Assembly: GCF_031656215.1 (NCBI RefSeq)
Contig: NZ_CP134228.1
Coordinates: 2,003,001-2,067,000 of the forward strand
Direction of reading: 5' to 3'
Origin: Mesorhizobium koreense
Lineage (GTDB): Bacteria > Pseudomonadota > Alphaproteobacteria > Rhizobiales > Rhizobiaceae
Length of the DNA stretch: 64,000 bases
The translations under genes and the position numbers were made by a program. The notes beneath the pieces were generated by a model. That model did no database searches and was not told the origin of the DNA. It worked only from the letters and a program-made list of their open reading frames with translations. Below, piece after piece: positions 8,922 to 19,911 of the stretch; the first letter of the stretch is position 1; every line of letters begins with the position of its first letter.

Positions 8922-9983
8922 CTACGAACGCCAAGCCCTCACCTGGCGAACCAGTGCTGTGACGTGTTCGGGTTGCGTCGTCTTTAGAATACCGTGCCCG
9001 AGGTTGAAAATGAACGGCCCTTCGCTCGCATGACGAAGAATGCGTTCAGCGTCGGCAGCCAGCGCCTGCCCTCCAACAACCAACAATTGCGGGTCGAGGT
9101 TACCCTGGATGCAGCGACCTAGCCTTCGCTGAATGGTCTCGGAGGCCCAGCCCAATGGGACGGTGCTATCGAGCCCAATGCAGTTAGCATGGGTAGCCTG
9201 AGCATACTCCTGGTATAAGAGGCCTGCGGCTCTGGGGAAAGCGATGACAGGTATATGAGGATGTTTCTGTCGAAGTGCCTCAATAATATTAGCGACAGGT
9301 TGAACACACCAGCGCCGGAAGAAAGGCTCTGGCAATATCCCGGCCCAACTCTCGAATATTTGTATTGCTTCGGCTCCAGCTTCGATTTGCCGCTCCAAGA
9401 ACTGGGTTGTCGCAATGGTCAGCATGTCGATGAGCGGTTGAAATCCATTCGGATCGCTCAGCGCCCATTGCTTGATGATCGCATGATCGGACTCGCCTCC
9501 ACCCCGACCTTCGACCATGTATGTGGCCACCGTCCACGGCGCACCAGCGTAACCGATGAGAGCGACTTCTGAGGGAAGGCACGCCGACAGCAGCCGAACC
9601 GTCTCGTAGATTGGAGCCAACTCCTCATGGAGACGCGATAGGCTCAAGTGCTGCTGGATGTCATCGGAGGAACGGATTGGCGGGCTTAGGACAGGACCGT
9701 CGCCTTCGCGATACTCAAGAGTCTGCCCAAGTGCCGCCGCGAGTTGCGGGAGATCGGCGAACAGGATGGCAGCGTCAAGTTGAAAGCGCCGGATCGGTTG
9801 GAGCGTGACCTCCGCAGCATATTGAGGCGAGTTACACAAACTCAGCATGCCTCCAGCGGCTTCCCGCGTGACATGGTATTCCGGCAAGTAACGGCCTGCC
9901 TGGCGCATTAGCCAGATCGGGGGTCGTTCAGTCCGCTCTCCTGCCAACGCTCGTAGGACTAGCTTTTTTGAAGAAGGTGGCAT
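8922..9983 (-). CDS. hemE: Uroporphyrinogen decarboxylase
   Basis: The 353-aa enzyme has the normal length for the family. It removes four carboxyl groups from uroporphyrinogen III to give coproporphyrinogen III in cytosolic heme synthesis. Family residues are present: PPIWLMRQAGRYLPEY (arginines), AILFADL (catalytic aspartate), GAPWTVATYMVEG (tyrosine), FESWAG (serine) and FNLGHGI (histidine). It should therefore be active. No other heme gene is nearby. It stands alone among regulators and transporters with more A/T-rich codon use than most neighbours, suggesting an extra or acquired copy rather than the housekeeping gene. Confidence 0.95.
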   Translation of the reverse strand: MPPSSKKLVLRALAGERTERPPIWLMRQAGRYLPEYHVTREAAGGMLSLCNSPQYAAEVTLQPIRRFQLDAAILFADLPQLAAALGQTLEYREGDGPVLSPPIRSSDDIQQHLSLSRLHEELAPIYETVRLLSACLPSEVALIGYAGAPWTVATYMVEGRGGGESDHAIIKQWALSDPNGFQPLIDMLTIATTQFLERQIEAGAEAIQIFESWAGILPEPFFRRWCVQPVANIIEALRQKHPHIPVIAFPRAAGLLYQEYAQATHANCIGLDSTVPLGWASETIQRRLGRCIQGNLDPQLLVVGGQALAADAERILRHASEGPFIFNLGHGILKTTQPEHVTALVRQVRAWRS

Positions 9984-10147
9984 CAGGCTCTCTAGCTATG
10001 CTTAATCTTCTGCTGGACAGATGGGATGGTCTATTAATTGTCACCGCTGTCGCGAAAATCTCGAAACATTCATAACGATAGACGGTCATAATAAGGTCGC
10101 TTGCCGAAGGGCAACTATGAAACTGTCGTCCGTGCGAGGAGGCTTGA

Positions 10148-11350
10148 TTACGGCACGGACTTCTCAGCCGCGCTGGCTTTCAAGATCAGAGCGACGATCA
10201 CCCCAAGCGCTGCTCCGCAAACGCCGACGAGATACACCGCTGAATATCCTTCGCTTGCGACAACCACGCCTGAAAGCGGGGCAGCAATACCCATGGTGAG
10301 ATCCCAAAAGGCAACGAAGGCTCCGAGCGCGCCACCGCGGTTCTGAGCCGGAACACGGCGAACCACTTCGACGCCGAAACCGGGCAGCACGAGCGAATAG
10401 CCGATGCCTGTAAGGCCGGCGCCTATGAACGCCATCTCCGGGGTTTCGGCACGCCAGAGTAAAACCTGGCCGACGGCTTCTATCGCCAGCGACACCGCAG
10501 CTACCTTGGCGCCGCCAAAGCGATCGGGCATTCGGGCGAAGAGCAGTCGCACGAGGATGTAGCCGACACCGAAAATAGTCAGCGCCCAGGCAGCACCTTC
10601 CCATCGTTTTTCAGCGAAGAGAAGGGTGACGAACGCGATAAGGAGAGCGAAGCCGAATGTCGCCAGCGTCACGCCCATTCCCGGCAGCCAAACCATCCGG
10701 ACGACTTTGAGGAACGGAAGCCTCGGTCGAGCGCTCGGTTGAACAGGCCTCAATAGCAAAATGAATGGCGTGGCGGCGAGGGGCGCAAGCCCTGCTGCCA
10801 GCGAAACGCCCGCAAAACCAAACGCATCCTCGATCAGAACGCCTACCGGCGCACCGATCGCCATCGCGCCGTACATGGCAATGCCGGACCATGCGATGAC
10901 CCGACCGCTATGCTGCGGACCGAGAAGTCCAATGCCCCAGGCCATGGACGCTGTAATCAGCAGACTCTCGCCGAGACCCAGAAGCACGCGTCCTGCTAGC
11001 AATATCGCGAGGCTGAACGGCGGTATGGCCACAAACCAAACCGAGGCAAGATAGATGACGCAGGACAGCGCGCAGACCAGAAGGCCTTTGAACACAGCGC
11101 TGCGGGCTCCTTTTGCGTCGGCGATATTGCCGGCATATTGCCGGGTGAAAAGTGTCGCAACCGATTGCGCACCCATCGCCAGTCCAACCAAAGACGCGCT
11201 GAATCCGAGAGTGCCGTGAACCTGGCCCGGGACGACGGCAAGCGGGAGACCAATCGCGAGAAATCCCAGAAAGGTCAGCAGACCGAGCGGCAGAAGCCAC
11301 CGCACCGGCGAGACCGATTCAAAAGGAGACGTGTTGGACAGAACAGACAT
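10148..11350 (-). CDS. MFS transporter, YfcJ/YhhS-like
   Basis: The 400-aa protein has about twelve hydrophobic segments. Major-facilitator hallmarks include VPGQVHGTLGFSASLVGLAMGAQSVATLFTRQYAGNIADAKGAR (loop 2-3 with the D-x-x-G-x-R type motif) and GVGYILVRLLFARMPDRFGGAKVAA in the second half. It resembles the Escherichia coli YfcJ/YhhS group annotated as arabinose-type exporters. The start at 11350 (MSVLSNTSP) is preferred over an upstream codon at 11401. It is divergent from a LysR gene that probably regulates it. The substrate cannot be deduced. Confidence 0.9.
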   Translation of the reverse strand: MSVLSNTSPFESVSPVRWLLPLGLLTFLGFLAIGLPLAVVPGQVHGTLGFSASLVGLAMGAQSVATLFTRQYAGNIADAKGARSAVFKGLLVCALSCVIYLASVWFVAIPPFSLAILLAGRVLLGLGESLLITASMAWGIGLLGPQHSGRVIAWSGIAMYGAMAIGAPVGVLIEDAFGFAGVSLAAGLAPLAATPFILLLRPVQPSARPRLPFLKVVRMVWLPGMGVTLATFGFALLIAFVTLLFAEKRWEGAAWALTIFGVGYILVRLLFARMPDRFGGAKVAAVSLAIEAVGQVLLWRAETPEMAFIGAGLTGIGYSLVLPGFGVEVVRRVPAQNRGGALGAFVAFWDLTMGIAAPLSGVVVASEGYSAVYLVGVCGAALGVIVALILKASAAEKSVP

Positions 11351-11470
11351 CTTTCCCTCGTCGTTAGGTTCGGACCCGCAGCCAGGTATGTGACCCGGCA
11401 TCGGCGACGTTCCGGCGTGGGTTCAGGTAATTTGTCTGAGTGTGATTGAGAATTGAGCTATCTGGGCATA

Positions 11471-11480
11471 GTGAATTCAC
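11471..11480. promoter_or_regulatory. Palindrome GTGAATTCAC, candidate LysR site
   Basis: A perfect 10-bp palindrome sits 24 bp before the LysR start in the gap between divergent LysR and MFS genes, followed by a second half-site-like GTGAATA at 11486. LysR-type proteins commonly bind interrupted palindromes in such gaps. Confidence 0.35.
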
Positions 11481-11504
11481 AAGACGTGAATAATGGAGCG
11501 GAAG

Positions 11505-12407
11505 ATGGACCGCCTCACCAGCATGACCGTATTCGCGAAGGTCGTCGGCGAAGGAAGCTTTGCGCAGGCGGCCCGACAGATGCGACTCTCACCGGCGGCC
11601 GTAAGCAAGCATGTGCAATTGCTGGAAGAGTGGCTCGGCGCACGTCTGCTCAACCGGACGACACGTCGTATCAGCCTGACCGAAGCTGGCGCCTCGGTTT
11701 ACGAGCGCAGCCTGCGCATACTGGAGGATGTAGAGGAGGTCCGGACGAGCATGGCGGAGAACATGGTGCGTCCAAGCGGAGTGCTGCGTGTCAGCGCCCC
11801 GATCTCCTTCGGCGCCCTTCATCTCGGCTCGATCTTCGCGGATTATCTCGCAATGTATCCGGAGGTCTCAATTGAACTCGTCCTGGATGATCGCGTCGTT
11901 GACATGGTCGATGAAGGTTTCGATGTCGCGGTACGTATTGCTCCGCTCAAGGATTCGAATCTGATCGCCCGCCGGATCGCACCGTCTCGCGAGATCGTCT
12001 GTGCGTCGTCAGCCTATCTGGCGAGACATGGGCGGCCCATGAAGCCTTCGGACCTCACCAAACATGATTGTCTAGACTATGCGTTGCGTGCGGATGGTGG
12101 AAACTGGCGTTTCGAGGGACCAGAGGCGGACGTGACTGTGAAAGTTCCGGCGCGCATGACGGCAACGAACGGCCAAATCTTGCGCGATGCCGCGCTCAGG
12201 GGCGCTGGCATCATCCTGTGCCCGACATTCCTGGTCGGAGAGGACATCCGTTCCGGACGCCTGGAGCCGCTGATGCCGGGCTTCAAGCCGGTGGGGCGCT
12301 CCATCCATGCGGTGTATCCCTCACGGCGGCACCTTTCCGCCAAGGTCCGCAGCTTCGTCGGGCTCCTCGCCGACCGCTTCGGTGAGGTGCCACCCTGGGA
12401 CAGGTGA
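11505..12407 (+). CDS. LysR-family transcriptional regulator
   Basis: The 300-aa protein is of typical LysR length. The N-terminal winged helix reads LTSMTVFAKVVGEGSFAQAARQMRLSPAAVSKHVQLLEEWLG, followed by the RTTRRISLTEAG strand. The C-terminal periplasmic-binding-like effector domain starts near residue 88 (LRVSAPISFGALHLGSIF) and belongs to the CrgA/YafC-like subgroup. The start at 11505 is chosen because GGAG lies six bases upstream; an ATG at 11493 is also in frame. The divergent MFS transporter is its likely target. Confidence 0.93.
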   Translation: MDRLTSMTVFAKVVGEGSFAQAARQMRLSPAAVSKHVQLLEEWLGARLLNRTTRRISLTEAGASVYERSLRILEDVEEVRTSMAENMVRPSGVLRVSAPISFGALHLGSIFADYLAMYPEVSIELVLDDRVVDMVDEGFDVAVRIAPLKDSNLIARRIAPSREIVCASSAYLARHGRPMKPSDLTKHDCLDYALRADGGNWRFEGPEADVTVKVPARMTATNGQILRDAALRGAGIILCPTFLVGEDIRSGRLEPLMPGFKPVGRSIHAVYPSRRHLSAKVRSFVGLLADRFGEVPPWDR

Positions 12408-12678
12408 GGACGCCTCCAAGAAGCGTACCCGTTCCGCGCACCGCTCGTGGTTCTCGTCCGTCCAATACTAGCGGCACCTATTACGATCGGAATCTAACCG
12501 TAGTTGACAGTCTGTCGCGGCGACCGTCTTGACCGGCGGCTAGACTAGCCATCCCTGATTGCTGGGCGTTGACCATTCCGGACTAAGTTATAGTCCCCGG
12601 CGACGAATCGACGACGATTCGCGCCGCCGACATAACCAGAGACCGCGGTTAGGTCGGACGGCTTTTCGTCACTCGTAC

Positions 12679-13140
12679 CTACGCACGTGTTGTCAAAGTC
12701 GAGAGCTGATTGGTGTCGTAGCGGTTTCGTAATTCGGCGAGCGCTTTTGAATCTGGCGCACCCTGTGCCGCCAGTTTGGCGAGTTCTTCAAAATAATGCT
12801 CATGCCCGGGCGGCGAGACGGTCATTAGCACGCGAGCCGGCTTTTCGCTGATATTCGTGATGTTGTGCGGCACCCCCGGCGGGATGAACAGATAGGTTCC
12901 GGGCGTTGCGCGGATCGTTCTATCATCGACATGCCACTCACACTCGCCCTCAAGCAGGTAGAAAGTCTCCTCCTGCACCCGGTGAACGTGCCGCCCGGTG
13001 GCGAACCCCGCCGGGATCGTCCAGTCGAACATGCTTGTGTGTCTGGTATTTTCGCCGGTGACGAGGAAAACCATAGGGTGTCCCCGCAGCATAACCCCCT
13101 TCCTCTCATCGGGCATGCGAATGACGACGTCGGCGGTCAT
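12679..13140 (-). CDS. Cupin-domain protein
   Basis: The 153-aa protein has a single cupin barrel: motif 1 GRHVHRVQEETFYLLEGECEW and motif 2 PGTYLFIPPGVPHNITNISEKPAR. Together they give the His/Glu/His set used to hold a metal. The C-terminus (HEHYFEELAKLAAQG) resembles quercetinase-like or sugar-sensing small cupins. The reading frame extends to 13245, but the ATG at 13140 has GGAGG at the right distance while the upstream one has none, so the shorter form is used. It is divergent from the winged-helix/TPR gene. The substrate is unknown. Confidence 0.88.
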   Translation of the reverse strand: MTADVVIRMPDERKGVMLRGHPMVFLVTGENTRHTSMFDWTIPAGFATGRHVHRVQEETFYLLEGECEWHVDDRTIRATPGTYLFIPPGVPHNITNISEKPARVLMTVSPPGHEHYFEELAKLAAQGAPDSKALAELRNRYDTNQLSTLTTRA

Positions 13141-13159
13141 TTGATCCTCCTTCGGCCAG

Positions 13160-13179
13160 GTGCCTGCTTTTGCAAGCAC
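13160..13179. promoter_or_regulatory. Inverted repeat in divergent gap
   Basis: GTGCCTGC and GCAAGCAC (seven of eight positions pair) flank TTTT in the 108-bp gap between the cupin and the CadC-like gene. It lies 20 bp upstream of the cupin start and is a candidate binding site for the neighbouring winged-helix protein. Confidence 0.35.
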
Positions 13180-13248
13180 GTCTCCAAGATCTGCCGTCGG
13201 CGCCGGGAAGTCGTGAATTTGTTCCCAAATATCTGCTAAAATCATCGA

Positions 13249-14811
13249 ATGACAGTCGCGAGCGACCTCTACCAGTTTGGCCCGTTCCGCCTCGATGCGG
13301 AGGTGGGCATTCTATACCGGGGGACCGAGCCGACCATGCTAGGGCAACGTGCGGTGGCGTTGCTGTGCCGGCTGCTCGAAAACGCCGGCGTACCGGTGTC
13401 CAAGGATGCGCTGGTCGAGGCCGCCTGGGGCGGATTGGCGGTCGCCGATAACAATCTAACGGTTCAGATCGCAGCCTTGCGCCGGGTGCTGGCTGAAGCG
13501 GCGGATGCTGAGAGCTGGATCGAAACCCTGCCGCGCCGCGGCTATCGCTATATAGGACCGGCCGTTGCCACCAATGTTCCCGACGCGTCGGTCGCTGCCC
13601 GAGCGGCGTCCGCCCCGGCGTTACCTGACAAACCATCCATCGCCGTTCTGCCATTCTCGAACCTGAGCGGCGATCCGGAGCAAGAATACTTCGCCGATGG
13701 GATGGTCGACGACATCATAACGGGTCTCGCGCGCATCAATTGGCTTTTCGTCATAGCACGCAATTCGTCCTTCACTTACAAGGGCCGCGCCGTGGACATG
13801 AAGCAGGTCGGCCGTGAGCTTGGTGTTTGCTATGTCCTGGAAGGCAGCGTCCGGAGGGCCGGCGACAGCGTGCGCGTGACCGGCCAGATGATCGACGCTT
13901 CAACCGGCACTCACGTTTGGGCAGAGCGCTACGACCGCAGTTCCTATGATATTTTTGCGCTCCAAGACGAGATCGCGCTGTCTGTAGTGGGCGCGATTGC
14001 GCCGAGCTTGCGGAAAGCGGAAATCGAACGCGTCAGGCGGAAGCGCCCTGACAGTCTCGATGCCTACGATCTCGTGCTGCGCGCCCAGCCCGATGTCGAT
14101 TCAGGCATGCCGGAGCAAGTAACGAGAGCATTGGCGCTGCTGGATCGCGCGATCGCCCTCGAGCCTGCTTATGCACTAGCGCACGGCAATGCCGCGATGT
14201 GTCACCACTGCCTGTTCCTTCGCGCCGGCCTACAGGAAACCAACCGTGCCGCTTCGATCCGCCACGCCAGATCGGCCATCGTCCATGGACAAGACGACGC
14301 GCTCGCCCTGACATGGGCTGGATTCTCCATCGGAATGGATGCGCACGATCGCGCCGCTGCATTCACGGCATTGGAAGCCGCCCTCGCCATCAGCCCGTCG
14401 TCGGCGCTGACCTACATACTTGGCAGCGTCGTTCTCGGATGGGCGGGCGAAGCCGAACGCGCCTTAGAATGGAGCGAGCAGGGTATGCGGCTGAGCCCCT
14501 TCGATTCTTGGGCTTGGGCCGCATTTGATGCGCAAGCCATGAGCCATTTGCTGCATGGCCGTTACGAAGAAGCCTGTCGTGCTGCCTACAAGTCCGTTCA
14601 CGCCAATCCGGCACATAGCATCACTTATGTGCAATTGGCCGCTGCGCTGGTCAAACTTGGCCGACTGGACGAAGCGAGGGCCGCCGCCGCGCGTGTCCGT
14701 GAACTGCATCCAACGTTTCGCTACGGCCGACAGTTCTCGGCCGTAGATTGCGCCCCGGCGCTCGCGGAATGCCTTGGTGATGCGCTAAATATTGCCGGCC
14801 TGCCTGAATAG
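13249..14811 (+). CDS. CadC-like winged-helix protein with TolB-like and TPR regions
   Basis: The 520-aa protein starts with an OmpR/PhoB-type winged helix (residues about 5-100; ending WIETLPRRGYRYIGP). A TolB-like N-terminal domain follows (about 130-245; KPSIAVLPFSNLSGDPEQEYFADGM, then DIITGLARI). The rest, from about residue 265, is TPR helices (ALALLDRAIALEPAYALAHGNAA and similar). No membrane segment is evident between the parts, unlike true CadC. Such proteins are abundant in rhizobia, often annotated as adenylate-cyclase-like regulators without a cyclase domain. It is divergent from the cupin gene and may control it. Confidence 0.9.
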   Translation: MTVASDLYQFGPFRLDAEVGILYRGTEPTMLGQRAVALLCRLLENAGVPVSKDALVEAAWGGLAVADNNLTVQIAALRRVLAEAADAESWIETLPRRGYRYIGPAVATNVPDASVAARAASAPALPDKPSIAVLPFSNLSGDPEQEYFADGMVDDIITGLARINWLFVIARNSSFTYKGRAVDMKQVGRELGVCYVLEGSVRRAGDSVRVTGQMIDASTGTHVWAERYDRSSYDIFALQDEIALSVVGAIAPSLRKAEIERVRRKRPDSLDAYDLVLRAQPDVDSGMPEQVTRALALLDRAIALEPAYALAHGNAAMCHHCLFLRAGLQETNRAASIRHARSAIVHGQDDALALTWAGFSIGMDAHDRAAAFTALEAALAISPSSALTYILGSVVLGWAGEAERALEWSEQGMRLSPFDSWAWAAFDAQAMSHLLHGRYEEACRAAYKSVHANPAHSITYVQLAAALVKLGRLDEARAAAARVRELHPTFRYGRQFSAVDCAPALAECLGDALNIAGLPE

Positions 14812-15153
14812 CGTGCATAGATTCTGCACGTCTTCATATTCACCGGCTCGCGCCATCATTCGCCATCTTAGAGGGGCATCCGCGGGTCAGGCGGCGATGT
14901 CGGCCGGGACATATTGGTCTGCTTCTGAAAATCGATGCCTGGTAAGCGGAAGGTCTATGCTCGGCCAGGTTCAAGCCGGCAATTGAGGCCCGAACGAACG
15001 GCAAGTTTTGGGCAATGACAGCATCGAGCCAAACGGCGACGAAGCAGTCGCTTGCTGAACGATGGTTATCCGCTAACCACGCCCGGAACCGGACAGTCCG
15101 GTAACGGCCCCAGAGCGGCCGATATTAAACGAAATCCCCAGCCTCTTACCACC
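14812..15153. other. 342-bp convergent gap without a gene
   Basis: The gap separates the stop of the CadC-like gene and the stop of the minus-strand SDR gene. It holds two small inverted repeats: GTGCA/TGCAC just after the first stop (from 14813) and ACCGGACAGTCCGGT at 15088-15102. Neither is followed by a T-run. No coding potential is evident. Confidence 0.5.
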
Positions 15154-15912
15154 TCAGACGAAATACTGGCCGCCATTTATGTTGATGATCTCACCTGTGA
15201 TCCAACTGGCGCCCTCCGAGCACAGCCACAACGCTGCGGATGCCACATCCGGCGGATACCCTGCGCGGCCCATCGGAATGCCGGCGATCGTCGCGTTCTG
15301 TGCTTCCTTGGGCGTGAAATTTTCGTGAAACGGCGTATCGAGGATGAGGCCGGGTGCAAGTGCATTGACCGTGATGCCGTGTCGAGCCAGTTCCTTTGCC
15401 AAGCCACGAGTAAGGCCGAACATTGCGGACTTGGAAGCTGCATAGGCCGCGCTGCCATTGCCTCCGCCGTTATGGCCGGCAAGCGATGCGATATTGATGA
15501 TGCGTCCGTTGTTGCGGAGATGTGCGGCGGCCGCCCGGCAACAATAGAACGTGCTGTCGAGATTGACGGCTAAGACGTTGTGCCAGTGTTCGTCCGACAT
15601 TCCCGCAATTTCCTGCCGGGCAAGCAGCCCGCCGGAATTGTTCACGAGAATGTCGAGACCGCCGAATTCGGTGGCGATGCGGTCGACGGCAGCCGTCACG
15701 TCGGCGCTCTTCGTCGCATCGAGCCGGAAGCCTAGGCAGCGGCGGCCGAGCCTTTCGATCTCCGCGACGATCGTCTGCCCTTCTTGCTCATGGGAAAACC
15801 AGGTGACGGCGACATTGGCACCGGAGCGAGCCAACTCCAGAGCGATCTCGCGACCAATACCGATCGCGCCACCTGTTACGAAGGCGATTTTTCCGGAAAG
15901 ACTAACTGACAT
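15154..15912 (-). CDS. Short-chain dehydrogenase/reductase
   Basis: The 252-aa protein is a classical SDR: cofactor motif TGGAIGIG near residue 14, NNSG near 91, and the catalytic YAASK near 158 with an upstream serine. The C-terminus ends GEIININGGQYFV. These are NAD(P)-dependent oxidoreductases of sugars or alcohols. It lies 64 bp downstream of gli on the same strand, at the end of the kdgD-gci-gli unit, so it probably acts on a uronate, lactone or related sugar acid. It is not needed in the known galacturonate oxidation scheme; its substrate is open. Confidence 0.9.
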   Translation of the reverse strand: MSVSLSGKIAFVTGGAIGIGREIALELARSGANVAVTWFSHEQEGQTIVAEIERLGRRCLGFRLDATKSADVTAAVDRIATEFGGLDILVNNSGGLLARQEIAGMSDEHWHNVLAVNLDSTFYCCRAAAAHLRNNGRIINIASLAGHNGGGNGSAAYAASKSAMFGLTRGLAKELARHGITVNALAPGLILDTPFHENFTPKEAQNATIAGIPMGRAGYPPDVASAALWLCSEGASWITGEIININGGQYFV

Positions 15913-15976
15913 GAGAGATACCTCCGCGAGGCTAAAACACGCGACCTTCTTGGATCATTCATTATGCATCCCCCCG

Positions 15977-16848
15977 TCAGCCCGAACCGAACCCGTAAAG
16001 CTGGGCCGGGTTGTCGACGAGGATCTTACCGACCGTGTCCGCCGACGCCCAGTCAGCGAGAAGGTCAAGCAATGCAGCATCGTCCGGATACGCACCGCGT
16101 GCCACTCCGACATGCGGCCAATTCGAGCCCCAGAGGATGCGCTCAGGCGCATGAGCGATAACGCGCCGGGCGATCGCTGCCACGTCGGAAAATTCCGGGC
16201 CGCCGGTCAGGCTCGTTTCGTAACAACCGCAGATCTTGAACCAGGCGTTGCCGCGATCGAGGAGGCGGAGGATTTCATCGACTTGGCCGCTATCGGCGGA
16301 AACCGGCGGCATGAACTTGCCGACATGGTCGATGACGTAATCCGTTTCGATCGAGTTCAGGGCGTCGAGATGTTCTTCGATTTCATTCCCGTTGAACTGG
16401 ACGATGAGATGCCATCCAACCTCGCGCGCTAGCCTTTCCACGGGTTTCATTTCCGCGAGCGTCACCGCTCCGCCCGGCAAATTCATGATGCGCGCGCCAC
16501 GCACGCCGCGCGCGTCGAGCCTTTCCATCTCCGCCACGGTCATCCCGGGTGAGACGGCGATAACGGCACGCGCCTTCTCCTTGCCGATCTGGTCGAGTGC
16601 GGCGAGCGTTGCACCATTGTCGAATTGATATGCGTTGGGCTGGACGATGACGGTTCGCTCCAGCCCGAGCCTTTCCTGCACGACTGAATAGTCTTCGATC
16701 GTCGCCAGTTCAGCGATCGGAGGTCCGCCAGGCTGCGAGGAAAACCCGTCGAGGAAAAAATGCATGTGGCAGTCGGTAGCGCCGGGCGGCGCTTTCAGCC
16801 TGGGCGGCATGCCGTCGAGCGGACGCGTGTTGACGGGGATTTCGCTCA

Positions 16849-16852
<4 letters not shown>
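15977..16852 (-). CDS. gli: D-galactarolactone isomerase (amidohydrolase superfamily)
   Basis: The 291-aa protein belongs to the amidohydrolase superfamily near 2-pyrone-4,6-dicarboxylate hydrolase. It has GATDCHMHFF (metal-binding HxH) near residue 28, YVIDHVGKFMPP, and the C-terminal ILWGSNWPHVG with its catalytic-type Asn/Asp region. In Agrobacterium the enzyme next to gci converts D-galactaro-1,5-lactone to the 1,4-lactone, the substrate form fed to Gci. The start overlaps the gci stop (ATGA), so translation is coupled. The assignment rests on this context plus the family; a general lactonase is the alternative. Confidence 0.85.
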
Positions 16853-18932
<2,080 letters not shown>

Positions 18933-18943
18933 TCATAATAGGC

Positions 18944-18972
18944 ATCATATCTCTGTCAACGAGAGATATGAT
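18944..18972. promoter_or_regulatory. Inverted repeat upstream of kdgD, candidate GntR operator
   Basis: ATCATATCTCT and AGAGATATGAT pair perfectly over 11 bp around a 7-base spacer (GTCAACG). The repeat occupies the 89-bp gap between the GntR stop and kdgD. It is too A/T-rich and lacks a T-run, so a terminator is unlikely. The core TATGATG also occurs upstream of dctP at 19846-19852, which fits shared control of both strands by the local GntR protein. Confidence 0.6.
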
Positions 18973-18979
18973 CTTCTCG

Positions 18980-19786
18980 TCAACTGCCGCGAATGAGCTT
19001 GCGATAACGTACCAGGCTTCCCTGCAGGTGCGTGCGGATTCCCTCGCGCGCCGCTTCCGCATCGCGGGCGGAGATGGCATCGGCGATCTGCCTGTGTTCG
19101 GTCTGGATCTGCCGGAGATAGTCGCCCGGCGTATGCTCGGCGTCGCCGCTTTGAAGCGAGGCTCGAGGAATGGCGTTGCGCCCCATCACCTCGAGGAACT
19201 CACGGAAGCGCGGATTGTTGGTGGCGTCTGCAATCGCCAGATGAAAGGCGAAATCAGCTTCCATGGTCGGCTGCCCCGCCGCGATCCGTGCCGCGAGGTC
19301 GTCGTAGCGTTCGTGGATGGCCTCCTCCTGGGCAGGAGAGCGACGTGATGCGGCAAGCCCCGCGGCCTCGATCTCGACGGCCGTTCTGAGCTCCAGCGCC
19401 TCGATAATCGAGGAAATCCGGGCCGTTTCAAAGCTCTGGAAGCCATGGGACACCGGCGGCTGGTTGTTCAGCACGAAAATGCCAACCCCGTGACGGGCCT
19501 CAACGAGTCCGTCCGCACGCAGCGACGCCACGGCTTCACGGATCACCGTCCGACTTACATTGAATTGCCGGGTAAGGCCGGCTTCGCTCGGCAGCTTGTC
19601 TCCGGGGCGGAGTTCGCCGCTGAGGATCTGCCTTCGCAGACCATCACCGACGACGCCGACCAGATTCCTGCGCGCCGGCGCCTTTGCCCGCGCGCCCCCG
19701 TGGTTTGGAGCATCCTGATCCACATCAGCACCGCTCAATTCATGCCTCCGCCTGTTGCGTCTCATTCTTGCGGCCATTTCCGCCAT
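18980..19786 (-). CDS. GntR/FadR-type regulator (FCD domain)
   Basis: The 268-aa protein has a GntR winged helix at about residues 40-105 (LRRQILSGELRPGDKLPSEAGLTRQFNVSRTVIREAVASL) and a helical FCD ligand domain at about 120-260 with metal-type residues (ADFAFHLAIADATNN, EHRQIADAI). FCD regulators of this class sense sugar acids in uronate loci, so it is the likely repressor of kdgD-gci-gli and dctPQM-udh. The start is uncertain: the ATG at 19786 has no ribosome site, while a TTG at 19738 has GGAGG six bases upstream and would remove 16 residues. Confidence 0.9.
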   Translation of the reverse strand: MAEMAARMRRNRRRHELSGADVDQDAPNHGGARAKAPARRNLVGVVGDGLRRQILSGELRPGDKLPSEAGLTRQFNVSRTVIREAVASLRADGLVEARHGVGIFVLNNQPPVSHGFQSFETARISSIIEALELRTAVEIEAAGLAASRRSPAQEEAIHERYDDLAARIAAGQPTMEADFAFHLAIADATNNPRFREFLEVMGRNAIPRASLQSGDAEHTPGDYLRQIQTEHRQIADAISARDAEAAREGIRTHLQGSLVRYRKLIRGS

Positions 19787-19911
19787 TGAAAAGCTGTGGC
19801 GTCGCCTTTCGATAGAAAAAGCATTGACGGCTTGTATCTCGATTGTATGATGACATCCATCTTGATGTATTACAAGTTAGATCACTGCTTTCAAATTTCA
19901 GGGAGGAAATC

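Noticed and set aside
18944-18972. Terminator after the GntR gene
   Set aside because: The stem is A/T-rich, lacks a T-run, and lies upstream of kdgD where an operator is expected; termination is the weaker reading.
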